From the NCBI GenBank assembly GCA_963589005.1, contig CAVAJR010000004.1:52601-116600 (forward strand): a stretch of DNA of 64,000 bases, in the 5' to 3' direction. Below the pieces are notes generated by a model. The model saw nothing but the letters and a program-made list of their open reading frames with translations, did not search any database and was not told the origin of the DNA. The position numbers and the translations under genes are program-made. This DNA comes from RGIG5612 sp963589005 (GTDB taxonomy: Bacteria; Bacillota; Clostridia; Lachnospirales; Lachnospiraceae). Of the stretch, positions 37,245 through 46,720 are shown piece after piece (positions within the stretch are counted from its first letter, which is position 1; every line of letters starts with the position of its first letter).

Positions 37245-39164
37245 TTATATATCCAGATCTGCTTCCTTGGCATTATCATAGATAAACTGCTTACGAGGAC
37301 CTACATCAGAACCCATGAGCATCTCTGTGACTTCCGATGCCAATCGGCCATCATCGATTTCCACCTTCTTCAGCACTCTGTTGTCGGGATCCAGTGTTGT
37401 CTCCCAGAGCTGCTCGGCATCCATCTCACCTAAACCTTTGTATCTCTGCAGAGTAAAGTCTCCCTTATGAGTCGCTCTGTATTTATCAAGGGCAGCATCG
37501 TCATACAGATATTCTTCCTGCCCCTTCTTAGGTATAGCCTTATACAATGGCGGTGTTGCCAGATATACATGTCCGGCTGATATAAGTTCCGGCATGAATC
37601 TATAGAAAAATGTAAGCAGCAGTGTTGCAATATGTGCTCCGTCCACATCGGCATCAGTCATAATGATGATCTTATTGTAACGAAGCTTGGTAATATCAAA
37701 GTTATTGCCATATCCTTCAGAAAATCCGCATCCAAATGCCTGTATCATCGTCTTAATCTCGGCATTTGCAAGCACCTTATCCATAGACGCCTTCTCAACA
37801 TTTAAGATCTTGCCTCGAATAGGAAGTATTGCCTGTGTTTTTCTGTTTCTGGCCTTTTTAGCCGAGCCTCCGGCAGAATCTCCCTCTACGATAAATACTT
37901 CACATTCTTCAGGATTGCGGCTCTCACAGTTAGAGAGCTTGCCATTTCCTTCCATGACAAATTTGGATTTTGTCAGCAGATTTGTCTTGGTTTTTGCTTC
38001 GGCTTTCCTGATCCTTGCGCTCTTTTCAGCACATTCGATGGTTTTCTTGAGATTTTCAAGATTCTTATCGTAATATCTGATGAGCTCTTCATTTGTTATA
38101 TCATTTGCAGCCTTCTGTGCATCAGGATTATCCAGCTTGGTCTTGGTCTGACCCTCAAACCTGGGATCCGGATGCTTGATCGCAATCACTGCGGTCATGC
38201 CATTTCTGACATCCGCACCTGTGAAATTCTCATCTTTTTCCTTAAGTATCCCCAGTTCACGAGCATATTGATTAATGATCATCGTAAATCTGGTCTTGAA
38301 TCCGGTTATATGGGTACCGCCCTCCTGTGTATAGATATTGTTGCAAAATCCCAGAATATTCTCCTGAAATTCATTAACAAACTGATATGCAGCCTCTATC
38401 TCTATGCCATCTTCCTGACCCTTGAAATATACAACAGGAGCTGCTGCTTCCTTACCGGAATTAAGCTCATTAACATAAGCAACGAGTCCCTCCGGTTCGT
38501 GATAAACAACAATCTCCTCTTCATTAAATCTCTTATTGGTGAATGTTATCGTAAGTTCAGGATTCAGGTATGCCGTCTCATGCAGCCTGCTCTTAATGGA
38601 ATCTGCCTTAAAATAAATCTTGTCGAATATCTCCTTATCCGGAAGGAATGTAATGGTTGAGCCTGATTCTGTCTTCCTGCAGGTTCCGTTTTTACGCAGA
38701 TCATAGCATACCTTGCCCTGCTCATACCTCTGGTTATATATGATTCCATCCTTGCGGACATCAACAGTCAGCCACTCGGATAAGGCATTTACTACAGAGG
38801 CACCTACGCCATGCAGACCGCCTGAGATCTTGTAGTTGCCGTCTGTAAATTTGCCGCCGGCATGAAGTACCGTAAATACAACCTCTACCGCAGGTCTTCC
38901 GGTTTTGGAATTAATGCCTACGGGAATGCCTCGTCCGTTGTCCTTGATCGTTGCTGAACCGTCAGCATTTAATGTGACAAAAATCTCTGTGCAGTATCCA
39001 GCCAGATGCTCATCAACTGCATTGTCAACAATTTCATAAATCAGATGGTTTAATCCCTTGGTCGATGTACTTCCTATGTACATTCCCGGTCTTTTTCTTA
39101 CTGCTTCCAGACCTTCAAGAATCGTTATCGCATCTGCATTGTAGGTATTGTCTTTTTTTGTCAT
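37245..39164 (-). CDS. gyrB: DNA gyrase subunit B (ATPase subunit)
   Basis: A 639-residue subunit with GHKL ATPase motifs (EIVDNAVDEHLAGYC, DNGRGIPVG, SGGLHGVGASVVNALS), the TOPRIM motif VEGDSAGGSAKKARNRK, ILPIRGKILNVEKA, and DADVDGAHI for metal binding. RGKILNVEKA and GQTKTKLDNPD favour GyrB over ParE, though the second pair of the genome is not visible for comparison. AAGGAG precedes the ATG. It follows trpS by 14 nt and precedes gyrA by 116 nt. Confidence 0.88.
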   Translation of the reverse strand: MTKKDNTYNADAITILEGLEAVRKRPGMYIGSTSTKGLNHLIYEIVDNAVDEHLAGYCTEIFVTLNADGSATIKDNGRGIPVGINSKTGRPAVEVVFTVLHAGGKFTDGNYKISGGLHGVGASVVNALSEWLTVDVRKDGIIYNQRYEQGKVCYDLRKNGTCRKTESGSTITFLPDKEIFDKIYFKADSIKSRLHETAYLNPELTITFTNKRFNEEEIVVYHEPEGLVAYVNELNSGKEAAAPVVYFKGQEDGIEIEAAYQFVNEFQENILGFCNNIYTQEGGTHITGFKTRFTMIINQYARELGILKEKDENFTGADVRNGMTAVIAIKHPDPRFEGQTKTKLDNPDAQKAANDITNEELIRYYDKNLENLKKTIECAEKSARIRKAEAKTKTNLLTKSKFVMEGNGKLSNCESRNPEECEVFIVEGDSAGGSAKKARNRKTQAILPIRGKILNVEKASMDKVLANAEIKTMIQAFGCGFSEGYGNNFDITKLRYNKIIIMTDADVDGAHIATLLLTFFYRFMPELISAGHVYLATPPLYKAIPKKGQEEYLYDDAALDKYRATHKGDFTLQRYKGLGEMDAEQLWETTLDPDNRVLKKVEIDDGRLASEVTEMLMGSDVGPRKQFIYDNAKEADLDI

Positions 39165-39178
39165 GTTTCTCCTTATTC

Positions 39179-40183
39179 TTATCTGACTCTCTCCGGAAGT
39201 CCTACTTTTTTCTGAACCTTGCGCAGAGTCTTATTGGCTACATATTCAGCTTTCTGCGCGTTATTTTTAATTATGCTGTCAACATATGCCTTATCGCGTG
39301 ACAGCTCGTCAAATCTGCTCTTAACCGGCTCTAATGCATCTGCTACTGTCTCACCTACAGCAAGCTTAAATTCGCCATATCCCCTGCCGTCAAATTCTGC
39401 CTCGATCTCTTTAATTGATTTGCCTGTAGCACATCTGTATATGTCGATAAGGTTCATTATGCCGGGCTTCGTATCAGAATAAATAATCTGCGTATCAGAG
39501 TCTGTCACTGCACGCTTGAATTTTCTGATAATGGTATCTCTGTCATCAAGGACATATACACATCCATTCGGGTTTTCATCGGATTTGCTCATCTTCTTGG
39601 TAGGATCTGCAAGCGACATGATCCTGGCTCCTGCCTTGCCGATATATGCTTCCGGGATTGTAAATACGTCACCGTACAAGCTATTAAATCTCGTTGCAAT
39701 ATCTCTTGTGATCTCAAGATGCTGTTTCTGGTCAACTCCTACCGGAACCACAGATGCCTGATAAAGCAAAATATCACATGCCATCAGGACAGGATAGGTA
39801 AATAATCCTGCATTTACATTATCAGCATGCTTGGCAGACTTATCCTTATACTGTGTCATCCTCGACAGCTCACCCATATATGTGAAGCAGTTCATTATCC
39901 AGTTTAATTCGGCATGTGCCGAAACCTGTGACTGATAATAAATACAGTTTTTCTCAGGATCTAATCCTGCAGCTATAAACATCATAAGCACGTTTCTGGC
40001 CTTCTTGCGAAGTTCTGCCGGATCCTGGCGGACTGTCAATGCATGAAGATCTGCAACTGCATAATAGCAATCATATTCATCACATAGATTTACCCAATTC
40101 TTAAGAGCTCCATAATAATTTCCAATATGAAGCACTCCCGTAGCCTGCATTGCACTGTATAAAACCTTCTTATCGTCTGCCAT
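39179..40183 (-). CDS. trpS: Tryptophan--tRNA ligase
   Basis: A 334-residue class Ic synthetase with ATGVLHIGNYYGAL (HIGN at about 19-22) and the KMSKS loop TKKMSKSDENP. It charges tRNA-Trp. The start is the ATG at 40183, which has AAGGAGG five to seven nt upstream; the in-frame extension upstream lacks such a site. Sits in the folA-trpS-gyrB-gyrA run of minus-strand genes with gaps of 44, 14 and 116 nt. Confidence 0.96.
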   Translation of the reverse strand: MADDKKVLYSAMQATGVLHIGNYYGALKNWVNLCDEYDCYYAVADLHALTVRQDPAELRKKARNVLMMFIAAGLDPEKNCIYYQSQVSAHAELNWIMNCFTYMGELSRMTQYKDKSAKHADNVNAGLFTYPVLMACDILLYQASVVPVGVDQKQHLEITRDIATRFNSLYGDVFTIPEAYIGKAGARIMSLADPTKKMSKSDENPNGCVYVLDDRDTIIRKFKRAVTDSDTQIIYSDTKPGIMNLIDIYRCATGKSIKEIEAEFDGRGYGEFKLAVGETVADALEPVKSRFDELSRDKAYVDSIIKNNAQKAEYVANKTLRKVQKKVGLPERVR

Positions 40184-40227
40184 TTTTTCCTCCTTCTGAT
40201 GGCAAATGCCGTCAGCAATCATCATTA

Positions 40228-40731
40228 TTAAGCTCTGTAATCTTTTCTTCTCACATATCTTCTGTAATAATAAACTACATCAAAATGTGTCTGTTCTTCT
40301 GATTCATCGATCAGCACCCACTCCGGAAGCTTATCCAGATTAGGGAAGAATGAATCTGCACTATATGCATAATCCACCCATGTTACATGGATCTCATCGC
40401 ATAACGGCATATATTCTTCATATAATTTTTTGCCGCCTATAACATATATCTTTTTACCTGTTTCTTCAGCCTTTTTTAGTGCTTCCTTGGCACTGTGGGC
40501 AACGATCGCACCTGCAGGCTCATAGCTTTTTTCCTTCGTTACGATCACTGTCGTGCGATTGGGCAATACCTTGCCATTATATGAATGTTCAAATGTATGC
40601 CGACCGACTATCATTACCTCGCCATATGTAACATCCCTTACGAATTTCACATCCTCAGGAATAGATATCAATTGCTTATGATCCTTGCTGATAGCCCAGT
40701 TTCTGTCTACGGTTACGATCATACTCAGCAT
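40228..40731 (-). CDS. folA: Dihydrofolate reductase
   Basis: A 167-residue DHFR-fold protein: MLSMIVTVDRNWAI at the start, VMIVGRHTFE (NADPH loop, MGRxTxE type), and KIYVIGGKKLYEEYMP. It is divergent: the LPW element of the substrate pocket is replaced by QLISIPEDVKFV. It reduces dihydrofolate to tetrahydrofolate with NADPH. Start chosen at 40731 because GGAGG lies nine nt upstream. A folate-type ECF subunit gene lies 1.4 kb upstream on the same strand. Confidence 0.88.
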   Translation of the reverse strand: MLSMIVTVDRNWAISKDHKQLISIPEDVKFVRDVTYGEVMIVGRHTFEHSYNGKVLPNRTTVIVTKEKSYEPAGAIVAHSAKEALKKAEETGKKIYVIGGKKLYEEYMPLCDEIHVTWVDYAYSADSFFPNLDKLPEWVLIDESEEQTHFDVVYYYRRYVRRKDYRA

Positions 40732-40796
40732 ATATAATTTCCTCCACATTCATCTCTGATAACATCAAGTTTAAAGTCCCTGTATGAGCAGGCAAA

Positions 40797-40832
40797 GCGA
40801 CAGCACGAAGTGTGCAGCAATCCTCTTTTAGC
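40797..40832 (-). repeat. Possible dispersed intergenic repeat, copy F (weak)
   Basis: In the metY-folA gap (40732-40880), about 50 nt past the metY stop. The minus strand GAGGATTGCTGCACACTTCG resembles the GCTGCAC core of copies B and C with loss of the first half. Low certainty. Confidence 0.25.
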
Positions 40833-40880
40833 AATGGCATATATCATCCCGACACGTGCACAGGCTGACTGACTTTTATC

Positions 40881-42158
40881 TTATATCAGCTCAAGAGCCT
40901 GCTTAAGATCAGCAATGATGTCCTCTGCGCTCTCAAGTCCGCATGAAAATCTGATAAGATCAGGTGCCACACCGGCTTCTTTTAATTGTTCATCTGTTAA
41001 CTGCCTGTGAGTATGGCTGGCAGGATGGAGCAGGCATGTATGAGAATCTGCAACATGGGTTTCAATGGTTGCAAGCTTTAAGCCGTCCATGAATTTATTG
41101 GCATCTTCTCTGTTTCCTTTTACGCCGAAACATAACACGCCGCAGGTTCCGTTTGGCATGTATTTCTGAGCCATCTCATGCTCCGGATCGTCCTTAAGAC
41201 CCGGATATTTAACCCATGCGATCTTGTCATGGCCCTTAAGATATGCCGCAACCTTCATAGCATTCTCACAATGTCTCTTAACTCTTACCTCCAGTGATTC
41301 AAGTCCCAGATTGAGATAGAATGAATTCTGCGGTGCCTGTATGCATCCCAGATCTCTCATAAGCTGGGCTGTTGCCTTGGTAATATATGCGCCTTTGCCG
41401 AATTTCTCTGCATATGTAATTCCATGATATGATTCATCCGGTGTACATAATCCCGGGAATTTGTCTGCATGAGCCATCCAGTCAAAATTACCGCTGTCAA
41501 CGATCACGCCTCCCACAGCCGTTCCATGTCCATCCATATATTTTGTAGTCGAATGGGTAACAATATCTGCGCCAAATTCAAATGGTCTGCAATTGATCGG
41601 TGTTGCAAATGTATTATCAACAATAAACGGTACTCCGTGATCATGAGCTAATTTGGCAAATTTCTCAAGGTCTAATACATTTACCGTAGGATTGGTCAGA
41701 GTCTCTCCAAATACGCACTTAGTATTTGGTTTAAAATATTTAGACAGTTCTTCATATGACAGTGTCTGATCCACAAATGTGCATTCTATACCCATTTTTT
41801 TCATGGTTACACCAAAGAGATTAAAGGTTCCCCCGTAGATGCTGCCTGCAGAAATAAAATGATCTCCGGCCTCACAGATATTAAAAACTGCCATAAAATT
41901 GGCCGCCTGACCGGAGCTTGTAAGCATTGCTGCAGCGCCGCCCTCCATATCACAGATCTTGGCAGCTACCATGTCATTTGTCGGATTCTGAAGCCTTGTA
42001 TAAAAATATCCCGATTCCTCCAGATCGAACAGCCGTCCCATCTGATCGCTTGAGCTGTATTTAAATGTCGTACTCTGGATGATAGGCATCTGTCTCGGCT
42101 CCCCATTGGCCGGTTCATAACCTGACTGTACACACTTCGTTCCGATTTCGTAATTCAT
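40881..42158 (-). CDS. metY: O-acetylhomoserine sulfhydrylase (PLP-dependent)
   Basis: A 425-residue cystathionine gamma-synthase-family enzyme. N-terminal TKCVQSGYEPANGEPRQMP and GGTFNLFGVTMKKMGIE are typical of the OAH sulfhydrylase branch. The PLP lysine is in THSTTKYMDGHGTAVGG. It makes homocysteine from O-acetylhomoserine and sulfide, feeding methionine synthesis downstream of asd. It lies 25 nt after the ECF subunit gene, so it shares that transcript; no SAM riboswitch is present in the short gap. Confidence 0.93.
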   Translation of the reverse strand: MNYEIGTKCVQSGYEPANGEPRQMPIIQSTTFKYSSSDQMGRLFDLEESGYFYTRLQNPTNDMVAAKICDMEGGAAAMLTSSGQAANFMAVFNICEAGDHFISAGSIYGGTFNLFGVTMKKMGIECTFVDQTLSYEELSKYFKPNTKCVFGETLTNPTVNVLDLEKFAKLAHDHGVPFIVDNTFATPINCRPFEFGADIVTHSTTKYMDGHGTAVGGVIVDSGNFDWMAHADKFPGLCTPDESYHGITYAEKFGKGAYITKATAQLMRDLGCIQAPQNSFYLNLGLESLEVRVKRHCENAMKVAAYLKGHDKIAWVKYPGLKDDPEHEMAQKYMPNGTCGVLCFGVKGNREDANKFMDGLKLATIETHVADSHTCLLHPASHTHRQLTDEQLKEAGVAPDLIRFSCGLESAEDIIADLKQALELI

Positions 42159-42183
42159 AATCTATCCCCATCCTGTTTTTATT

Positions 42184-42729
42184 TTATTCCCTGATCCCTG
42201 CAGGGCATGATTTAAACAATGCCTTTGTAACCGCAGCTGTCACCAGACTGTAAGCAATTGATACTATCACCCATACAACCAGCCTTATCGGTATCAAGCC
42301 GATAAGCACCTCAAGAGTCATATATTTGAATATCACAACCCCGTCTATATAACTTGCGATCCATGTAATTATTACAGATACCAGCCCTGATATGAATACA
42401 CTTAGGGCTACCGTTTTTATATCAATTTTTTTCTGTAACTTTCTGAATATCAATCCTGCTATCAATGCCTGCGCCGCATATGGCAATATCCAGAATACTG
42501 TTGTAACAGTAATTCCATATGTAAGCATCTGGCTTAAGAAGGTTCCCACAAGACCTGTTATCAAGCCTTCCACAGGACCGCATAAAAACGCAATTACTAT
42601 AAATGGCAATGCCGTCAATGTGATCTTAAGATCATTTCCTATTCTGATCGTGCAGAACATTTCGAGTATAATATGTAAGGCAATTCCTATAGCACATATG
42701 CACAGATCCATTACAGCTAATCTTCTCAT
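42184..42729 (-). CDS. folT: ECF transporter substrate-binding (S) component, probably folate
   Basis: A 181-residue hydrophobic protein with about six membrane helices and the N-terminal region LAVMDLCICAIGIALHIILE typical of ECF S components. The pattern LTALPFIVIAFLCGPVEGLI is common in the folate-specific (FolT) group. The nearby folA gene supports folate as substrate, but pantothenate or another vitamin cannot be excluded. It would work with a shared EcfA-EcfA'-EcfT module that is not in the window. Sits between the FAD-protein gene and metY. Confidence 0.7.
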   Translation of the reverse strand: MRRLAVMDLCICAIGIALHIILEMFCTIRIGNDLKITLTALPFIVIAFLCGPVEGLITGLVGTFLSQMLTYGITVTTVFWILPYAAQALIAGLIFRKLQKKIDIKTVALSVFISGLVSVIITWIASYIDGVVIFKYMTLEVLIGLIPIRLVVWVIVSIAYSLVTAAVTKALFKSCPAGIRE

Positions 42730-42769
42730 TTGCTACCTCCCATTATATTCGTAAAATTCTTAATTGATC

Positions 42770-44137
42770 TTACCGGCACTCCATGATCTTCTCTGCAACA
42801 AATACGCCGCTTGCTGATGCATGCGATAAAGAGTGTGTAACACCGCTGCCGTCACCGATAACATAGAGTCCCGGATATTTTGTTTCGAGGTTATTATCGA
42901 CCTCTACATTCATATTATAGAACTTAACCTCTACTCCGTACAGCAGGGTATCATCATTTGCCGTACCAGGAGCGATCTGATCAAGTGCATAGATCATTTC
43001 TATAATGCCGTCCAATATACGCTTAGGAAGTACAAGACTTAAATCTCCCGGTGTTGCCTTAAGCGTAGGAACAACAGTACATTCATCTATTCTCTTCTGT
43101 GTACTTCTTCTTCCTCGTTCAAGATCGCCGAATCTCTGAACGATAACTCCGCCGCCTAACATGTTGGAAAGTCTGGCGATGCTCTCACCGTAGCCGTTGC
43201 TGTCCTTAAATGGCAATGAAAAATGCTTAGAAACAAGAAGTGCAAAATTCGTATTATTGGTCTTCTTGCTCTCATCCTCGAAGCTATGACCATTAACCGT
43301 AATTATGCCGTTAGTATTCTCATTAACAACAATTCCTCTCGGGTTCATACAGAAGGTGCGCACGCTGTCTTCATACTTTTCTGTTCTGTAGACGATCTTG
43401 CTTTCATATAATTCATCTGTAATATGAGAGAAGATTTCTGCAGGAATCTCCACTCTGACGCCTATATCCACTCTGTTCGAGCTGGTGGAAATGCCCATAT
43501 CATTACATACATTTTCCAGCCAGTGGCTGCCGCTTCTGCCTACTGATACGATACATTTGTCGCATTCATATGTATCATTTTCAGTAAATACGCAGAAGCC
43601 ATTGTCATTTTTCTCAAGTTTCTGAACCGGTGTATTGAAATAAAAATCCACCTTGTTCTTAAGTTCATCATAAATATTTCCCAGAACAATATAATTAATA
43701 TCTGTTCCCAGGTGACGAACGGAGGCATCCAGAAGCGTCAGCTTATTCTGCATGCATTTCTTCTTAAGGGATGTGCCTGCAGTTGAATAAAGAGCTGTGC
43801 CCTCACCGCCATGTGACAGATTAATATCGTCCACATAATGCATTAATTCAAGTGCCTTCTCTCTTCCGATATATTCATACAGATTGCCGCCGAAATCATT
43901 TGTAATATTATATTTGCCGTCAGAAAAAGCGCCTGCTCCTCCGAATCCGTTCATGATCGAACAGGTCTTACACTTGATGCAGGTCTTAATCTTCTTGCCG
44001 TCTATAGGACAATGTCTCTTGTCCAGCGGGCTTCCTTCTTCAAATACGGCAACCTTAAGGTCAGACTTTGCAGCCAATTCATATGCTGCAAATATACCGC
44101 CAGGTCCTGCTCCTATTATAATTACGTCGTATCTCAT
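42770..44137 (-). CDS. FAD-dependent oxidoreductase of the NAD(P)/FAD dehydrogenase-like family
   Basis: A 455-residue flavoprotein with the N-terminal dinucleotide motif DVIIIGAGPGGIFAAYELA and a C-terminal FAD-contact segment GLYVIGDGSGVTHSLSHA. A cysteine-rich loop follows the Rossmann fold (CPIDGKKIKTCIKCKTC), then MNGFGGAGAFSDGKYN. This family is widespread in anaerobic Firmicutes and annotated only as a dehydrogenase; the substrate is unknown. The CxxC-x-C loop might bind a metal or cluster. It follows ltaE by 53 nt. Confidence 0.85.
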   Translation of the reverse strand: MRYDVIIIGAGPGGIFAAYELAAKSDLKVAVFEEGSPLDKRHCPIDGKKIKTCIKCKTCSIMNGFGGAGAFSDGKYNITNDFGGNLYEYIGREKALELMHYVDDINLSHGGEGTALYSTAGTSLKKKCMQNKLTLLDASVRHLGTDINYIVLGNIYDELKNKVDFYFNTPVQKLEKNDNGFCVFTENDTYECDKCIVSVGRSGSHWLENVCNDMGISTSSNRVDIGVRVEIPAEIFSHITDELYESKIVYRTEKYEDSVRTFCMNPRGIVVNENTNGIITVNGHSFEDESKKTNNTNFALLVSKHFSLPFKDSNGYGESIARLSNMLGGGVIVQRFGDLERGRRSTQKRIDECTVVPTLKATPGDLSLVLPKRILDGIIEMIYALDQIAPGTANDDTLLYGVEVKFYNMNVEVDNNLETKYPGLYVIGDGSGVTHSLSHASASGVFVAEKIMECR

Positions 44138-44190
44138 CTAATTTCCTTCCTCAATACGTGCATATCGCACCTTTTTCGAAATCTTCTCTG

Positions 44191-45240
44191 TTATAAAATA
44201 CCAATCAATTCGTCTACATCTGATTCCTTTGTAGCCCAGCTCGTTACAAATCTTATAACTGAGTGTGTATCGTCAAATTTATCAAAACGGCTGTATTCAA
44301 CATGCTCTGATAAATGTTTCATCTGCTCATCGTCAGCAATTACAAATATCTGGTTCGTTGGTGAATCTATATAGAATCTGTAGCCCTTTTCGTGAAGAGC
44401 TGCCCTTATCTTATCAGCCATCCTGTTGGCATGTGCTCCGCCCTTTATATACAATATCTCTGAGCCTTCCTTATCTGTTTTCTCAGACAGCAAGACATTA
44501 AATTGTACTCCTGCGATCCAGCCCTTGGCAAGCATTGCGCCGTGCTGCTTAACTCTTGTATTAAATCTGAATGGCATATTGTTCCTGGTAAATACAACTG
44601 CCTCGCCATACAATGCACCGCACTTGGTTCCGCCTATATAGAATACATCCGTAAGCCTTGCAATATCTTCTAGGGTTACGTCTGTGCCCTGCGACGTCAA
44701 TGCGCTCGAAAGTCTGGCGCCATCAAGATACAGCGGCATATTATATCTATCACAAACCTTGCGGATAGCTTCCAATTCACTCTTGCTGTACAGCGTTCCG
44801 ATCTCCGTCGGATGTGAGATGTAAACCATAGCAGGTCTTACCATATGATCAAAACTGCTGTCAGCATAGTAATCCTCGACATACTGTTCCAATTCAGCAG
44901 CCTCGATCTTGCCCTCGTTTCCCTTGAGCGGCATAACCTTGTGGCCTGTGTATTCTATCGCCCCGGCTTCATGTACATTTACATGACCGGTAGCTGCACA
45001 TACCACGCCATCGAATGAATCGATAAGTGAATCAATCACTACCTGATTGCTCTGGGTTCCGCCTGACAGAAAATACACCTGAGCCTGAGGGCAATTGCAT
45101 AGCTTCTTTATACGATTCTCAGCCTCAATGCAATATTTATCCGTTCCATATCCGGCAATCTTCTCAAAATTGATCTGCGAAAGCTTATCTAAAATCTCCG
45201 GAAAACAGCCCTCAGAATAATCATTTACGAAATTAAGCAT
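44191..45240 (-). CDS. ltaE: Low-specificity threonine aldolase family PLP enzyme
   Basis: A 349-residue fold type I PLP enzyme. The PLP lysine is in FYIGGTKCGALYGEAVV, with LYLDGARLSSAL (cofactor Asp) and VYISHPTEIGTLYSKSEL. It cleaves L-threonine or L-allo-threonine to glycine and acetaldehyde. It begins two nt after the cyclophilin gene and is part of the Nudix-cyclophilin-ltaE unit. Confidence 0.9.
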   Translation of the reverse strand: MLNFVNDYSEGCFPEILDKLSQINFEKIAGYGTDKYCIEAENRIKKLCNCPQAQVYFLSGGTQSNQVVIDSLIDSFDGVVCAATGHVNVHEAGAIEYTGHKVMPLKGNEGKIEAAELEQYVEDYYADSSFDHMVRPAMVYISHPTEIGTLYSKSELEAIRKVCDRYNMPLYLDGARLSSALTSQGTDVTLEDIARLTDVFYIGGTKCGALYGEAVVFTRNNMPFRFNTRVKQHGAMLAKGWIAGVQFNVLLSEKTDKEGSEILYIKGGAHANRMADKIRAALHEKGYRFYIDSPTNQIFVIADDEQMKHLSEHVEYSRFDKFDDTHSVIRFVTSWATKESDVDELIGIL

Positions 45241-45242
45241 TA

Positions 45243-45722
45243 TTACTTCTCCACTTTAATGTAGCTGATCACCTGATCCTCGAATGGGCAATCGCTGTAA
45301 TCTCTAGGCTGACTTACGATCTTATCTGCAGCCTCCATACCTTCTGTAACCTTACCGAATGCTGCATATTCGCCGTCAAGATATGGTGCATCGGCTACCA
45401 TAATGAAGAACTGTGAACCTGCGGAATTCGGATTCATGGCTCTTGCCATGGACAGTGTGCCTCTTACATGCTTCAGATCATTCTGAATTCCGTTTGATGA
45501 GAATTCACCTGTAATTGTATATCCCGGTCCGCCTGTTCCGTTACCCTTAGGGCATCCTCCCTGGATCATAAATCCGGGTATAACACGATGGAACTTAAGA
45601 CCGTTATAGAAGCCTTCATTAGCCAGCTTCTCAAAATTTTCGACTGTAATAGGAGCTATATCCTCATATAATTCTCCCTTAAGTATACTTCCATCCTTCA
45701 TTCCTATCTCAAATGTCTTCAT
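45243..45722 (-). CDS. Peptidyl-prolyl cis-trans isomerase, cyclophilin type
   Basis: A 159-residue single-domain cyclophilin with FHRVIPGFMIQGGCPKGNGTG, the GSQFFIMVADAPYLDG active-site segment and YAAFGKVTEGM. Catalytic Arg is in FHRVI. No signal peptide, so cytoplasmic. The start is placed at 45722, with GGAGG six nt upstream, inside the last 14 nt of the Nudix gene, so translation is likely coupled. Confidence 0.94.
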   Translation of the reverse strand: MKTFEIGMKDGSILKGELYEDIAPITVENFEKLANEGFYNGLKFHRVIPGFMIQGGCPKGNGTGGPGYTITGEFSSNGIQNDLKHVRGTLSMARAMNPNSAGSQFFIMVADAPYLDGEYAAFGKVTEGMEAADKIVSQPRDYSDCPFEDQVISYIKVEK

Positions 45723-46236
45723 TTCTAACCTCCACACATTTATGACCTTCATATCTGCAGGTCATATGTAATTGTTTATTGCCTAAGATCAAAGGTTCTA
45801 GGAAATATCTGTCACCATCCCACAGATTAAGCTGCAGTATTTCTTCCTTTGATATCCACCTTAATTCGCCTTCATTGCAGATAAACTTATCATTGATATC
45901 ATCACCATCAGGATTGCTCTGATCGACAGAATAATCCGCAAATGAATCCTCTCCGTCGAACTTATCCGCCGTATACAAATACATATCCTCATCCGGCCAT
46001 GTATCTGAAACAAAATGTATTACGCCGCAGAACTGATACCCGGTAAGCTTAAGTCCTGTCTCTTCCCAAACCTCTCTTAAAAGACATTCATCTGCACTCT
46101 CACCCGGCTCAAATTTGCCGCCGACGCCTACCCATTTGCCTTCGCAGGGATCATTTTTCTTCTTGTTGCGATACAGCATCAGGTATTTGCCGTTCTTCTC
46201 TATATAACATAGTGTTGAATTAATTAATGTGCCCAT
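45709..46236 (-). CDS. Nudix hydrolase (8-oxo-dGTP diphosphatase-like)
   Basis: A 175-residue protein with a perfect Nudix box from Gly40 to Leu62 (GKFEPGESADECLLREVWEE). The extra N-terminal segment NSTLCYIEKNGKYLMLYRNK and the FISKEE-like WISKEEILQL fit the MutT/MTH1-like group that hydrolyses oxidised nucleotides. It heads the Nudix-cyclophilin-ltaE unit. The ribosome binding site is weak. The 199-nt gap upstream holds a dispersed repeat and a long hairpin. Confidence 0.88.
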   Translation of the reverse strand: MGTLINSTLCYIEKNGKYLMLYRNKKKNDPCEGKWVGVGGKFEPGESADECLLREVWEETGLKLTGYQFCGVIHFVSDTWPDEDMYLYTADKFDGEDSFADYSVDQSNPDGDDINDKFICNEGELRWISKEEILQLNLWDGDRYFLEPLILGNKQLHMTCRYEGHKCVEVRNEDI

Positions 46237-46272
46237 TTTCTTATCATTTCAAAAATGCTGAGTTTAAGAACC

Positions 46273-46323
46273 TGCCGTGCACTCCGGTGTGCAGCCCATA
46301 CTGGAAAACGTCCTCGCTGATTA
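46273..46323 (-). repeat. Dispersed intergenic repeat, copy C
   Basis: About 113 nt past the DUF1294 stop. The minus strand reads AATCAGCGAGGACGTTTTCC then AGTATGGGCTGCACACC, aligning with copy B (14125-14174). Between it and the DUF1294 gene a separate hairpin (CAGATACA/TGTATCTG arms, 46347-46388) has a roughly 26-nt loop. Confidence 0.55.
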
Positions 46324-46435
46324 TTGGTTTTAAAGGACTTGTCCGTCAGATACAAGTGAGCCGTGCTGTACGAACAAATATGTATCTGTAAGATAGGCTT
46401 ACCTGCATGAGTAAGCAATAGCCCGGATTACCAAT

Positions 46436-46717
46436 TCAGCCGATCCTACTAATTATCAACGCCGCTGCAAATATCTGTACCGCCAATATCGTCGGTATAA
46501 ATACCACAAAATACCAATGTCTGGTCTTGTGATGAAAGACATACATGCCGGCCCAACTTCCTATGCTGCCGCCTATCAGACTTACGATAAAGAAGCTCTT
46601 CTCCGGAATGCGCCATTCATTATTTATTGCGCGTCTCTTGTCTATTCCCATGATAATAAATCCGACTATATTGATGATAGTCAGATATATTATCAGGATC
46701 ATTATCCACATGTTCAT
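46436..46717 (-). CDS. DUF1294 small membrane protein
   Basis: A 93-residue protein with about three membrane helices and the DUF1294 signature: MGIDKRRAINNEWRIPEKSF, then LIGGSIGSWAGMYVFHHKT. Function unknown in the literature I can recall. It starts three nt after the stop of the ThyX-like gene, with only a weak ribosome binding site, so it is probably translated by coupling. Confidence 0.85.
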   Translation of the reverse strand: MNMWIMILIIYLTIINIVGFIIMGIDKRRAINNEWRIPEKSFFIVSLIGGSIGSWAGMYVFHHKTRHWYFVVFIPTILAVQIFAAALIISRIG

Positions 46718-46720
46718 GGC

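Noticed and set aside
46224..46418. 64-codon frame in the Nudix upstream gap
   Set aside because: It covers the dispersed repeat and hairpin; no ribosome binding site and no recognisable product.
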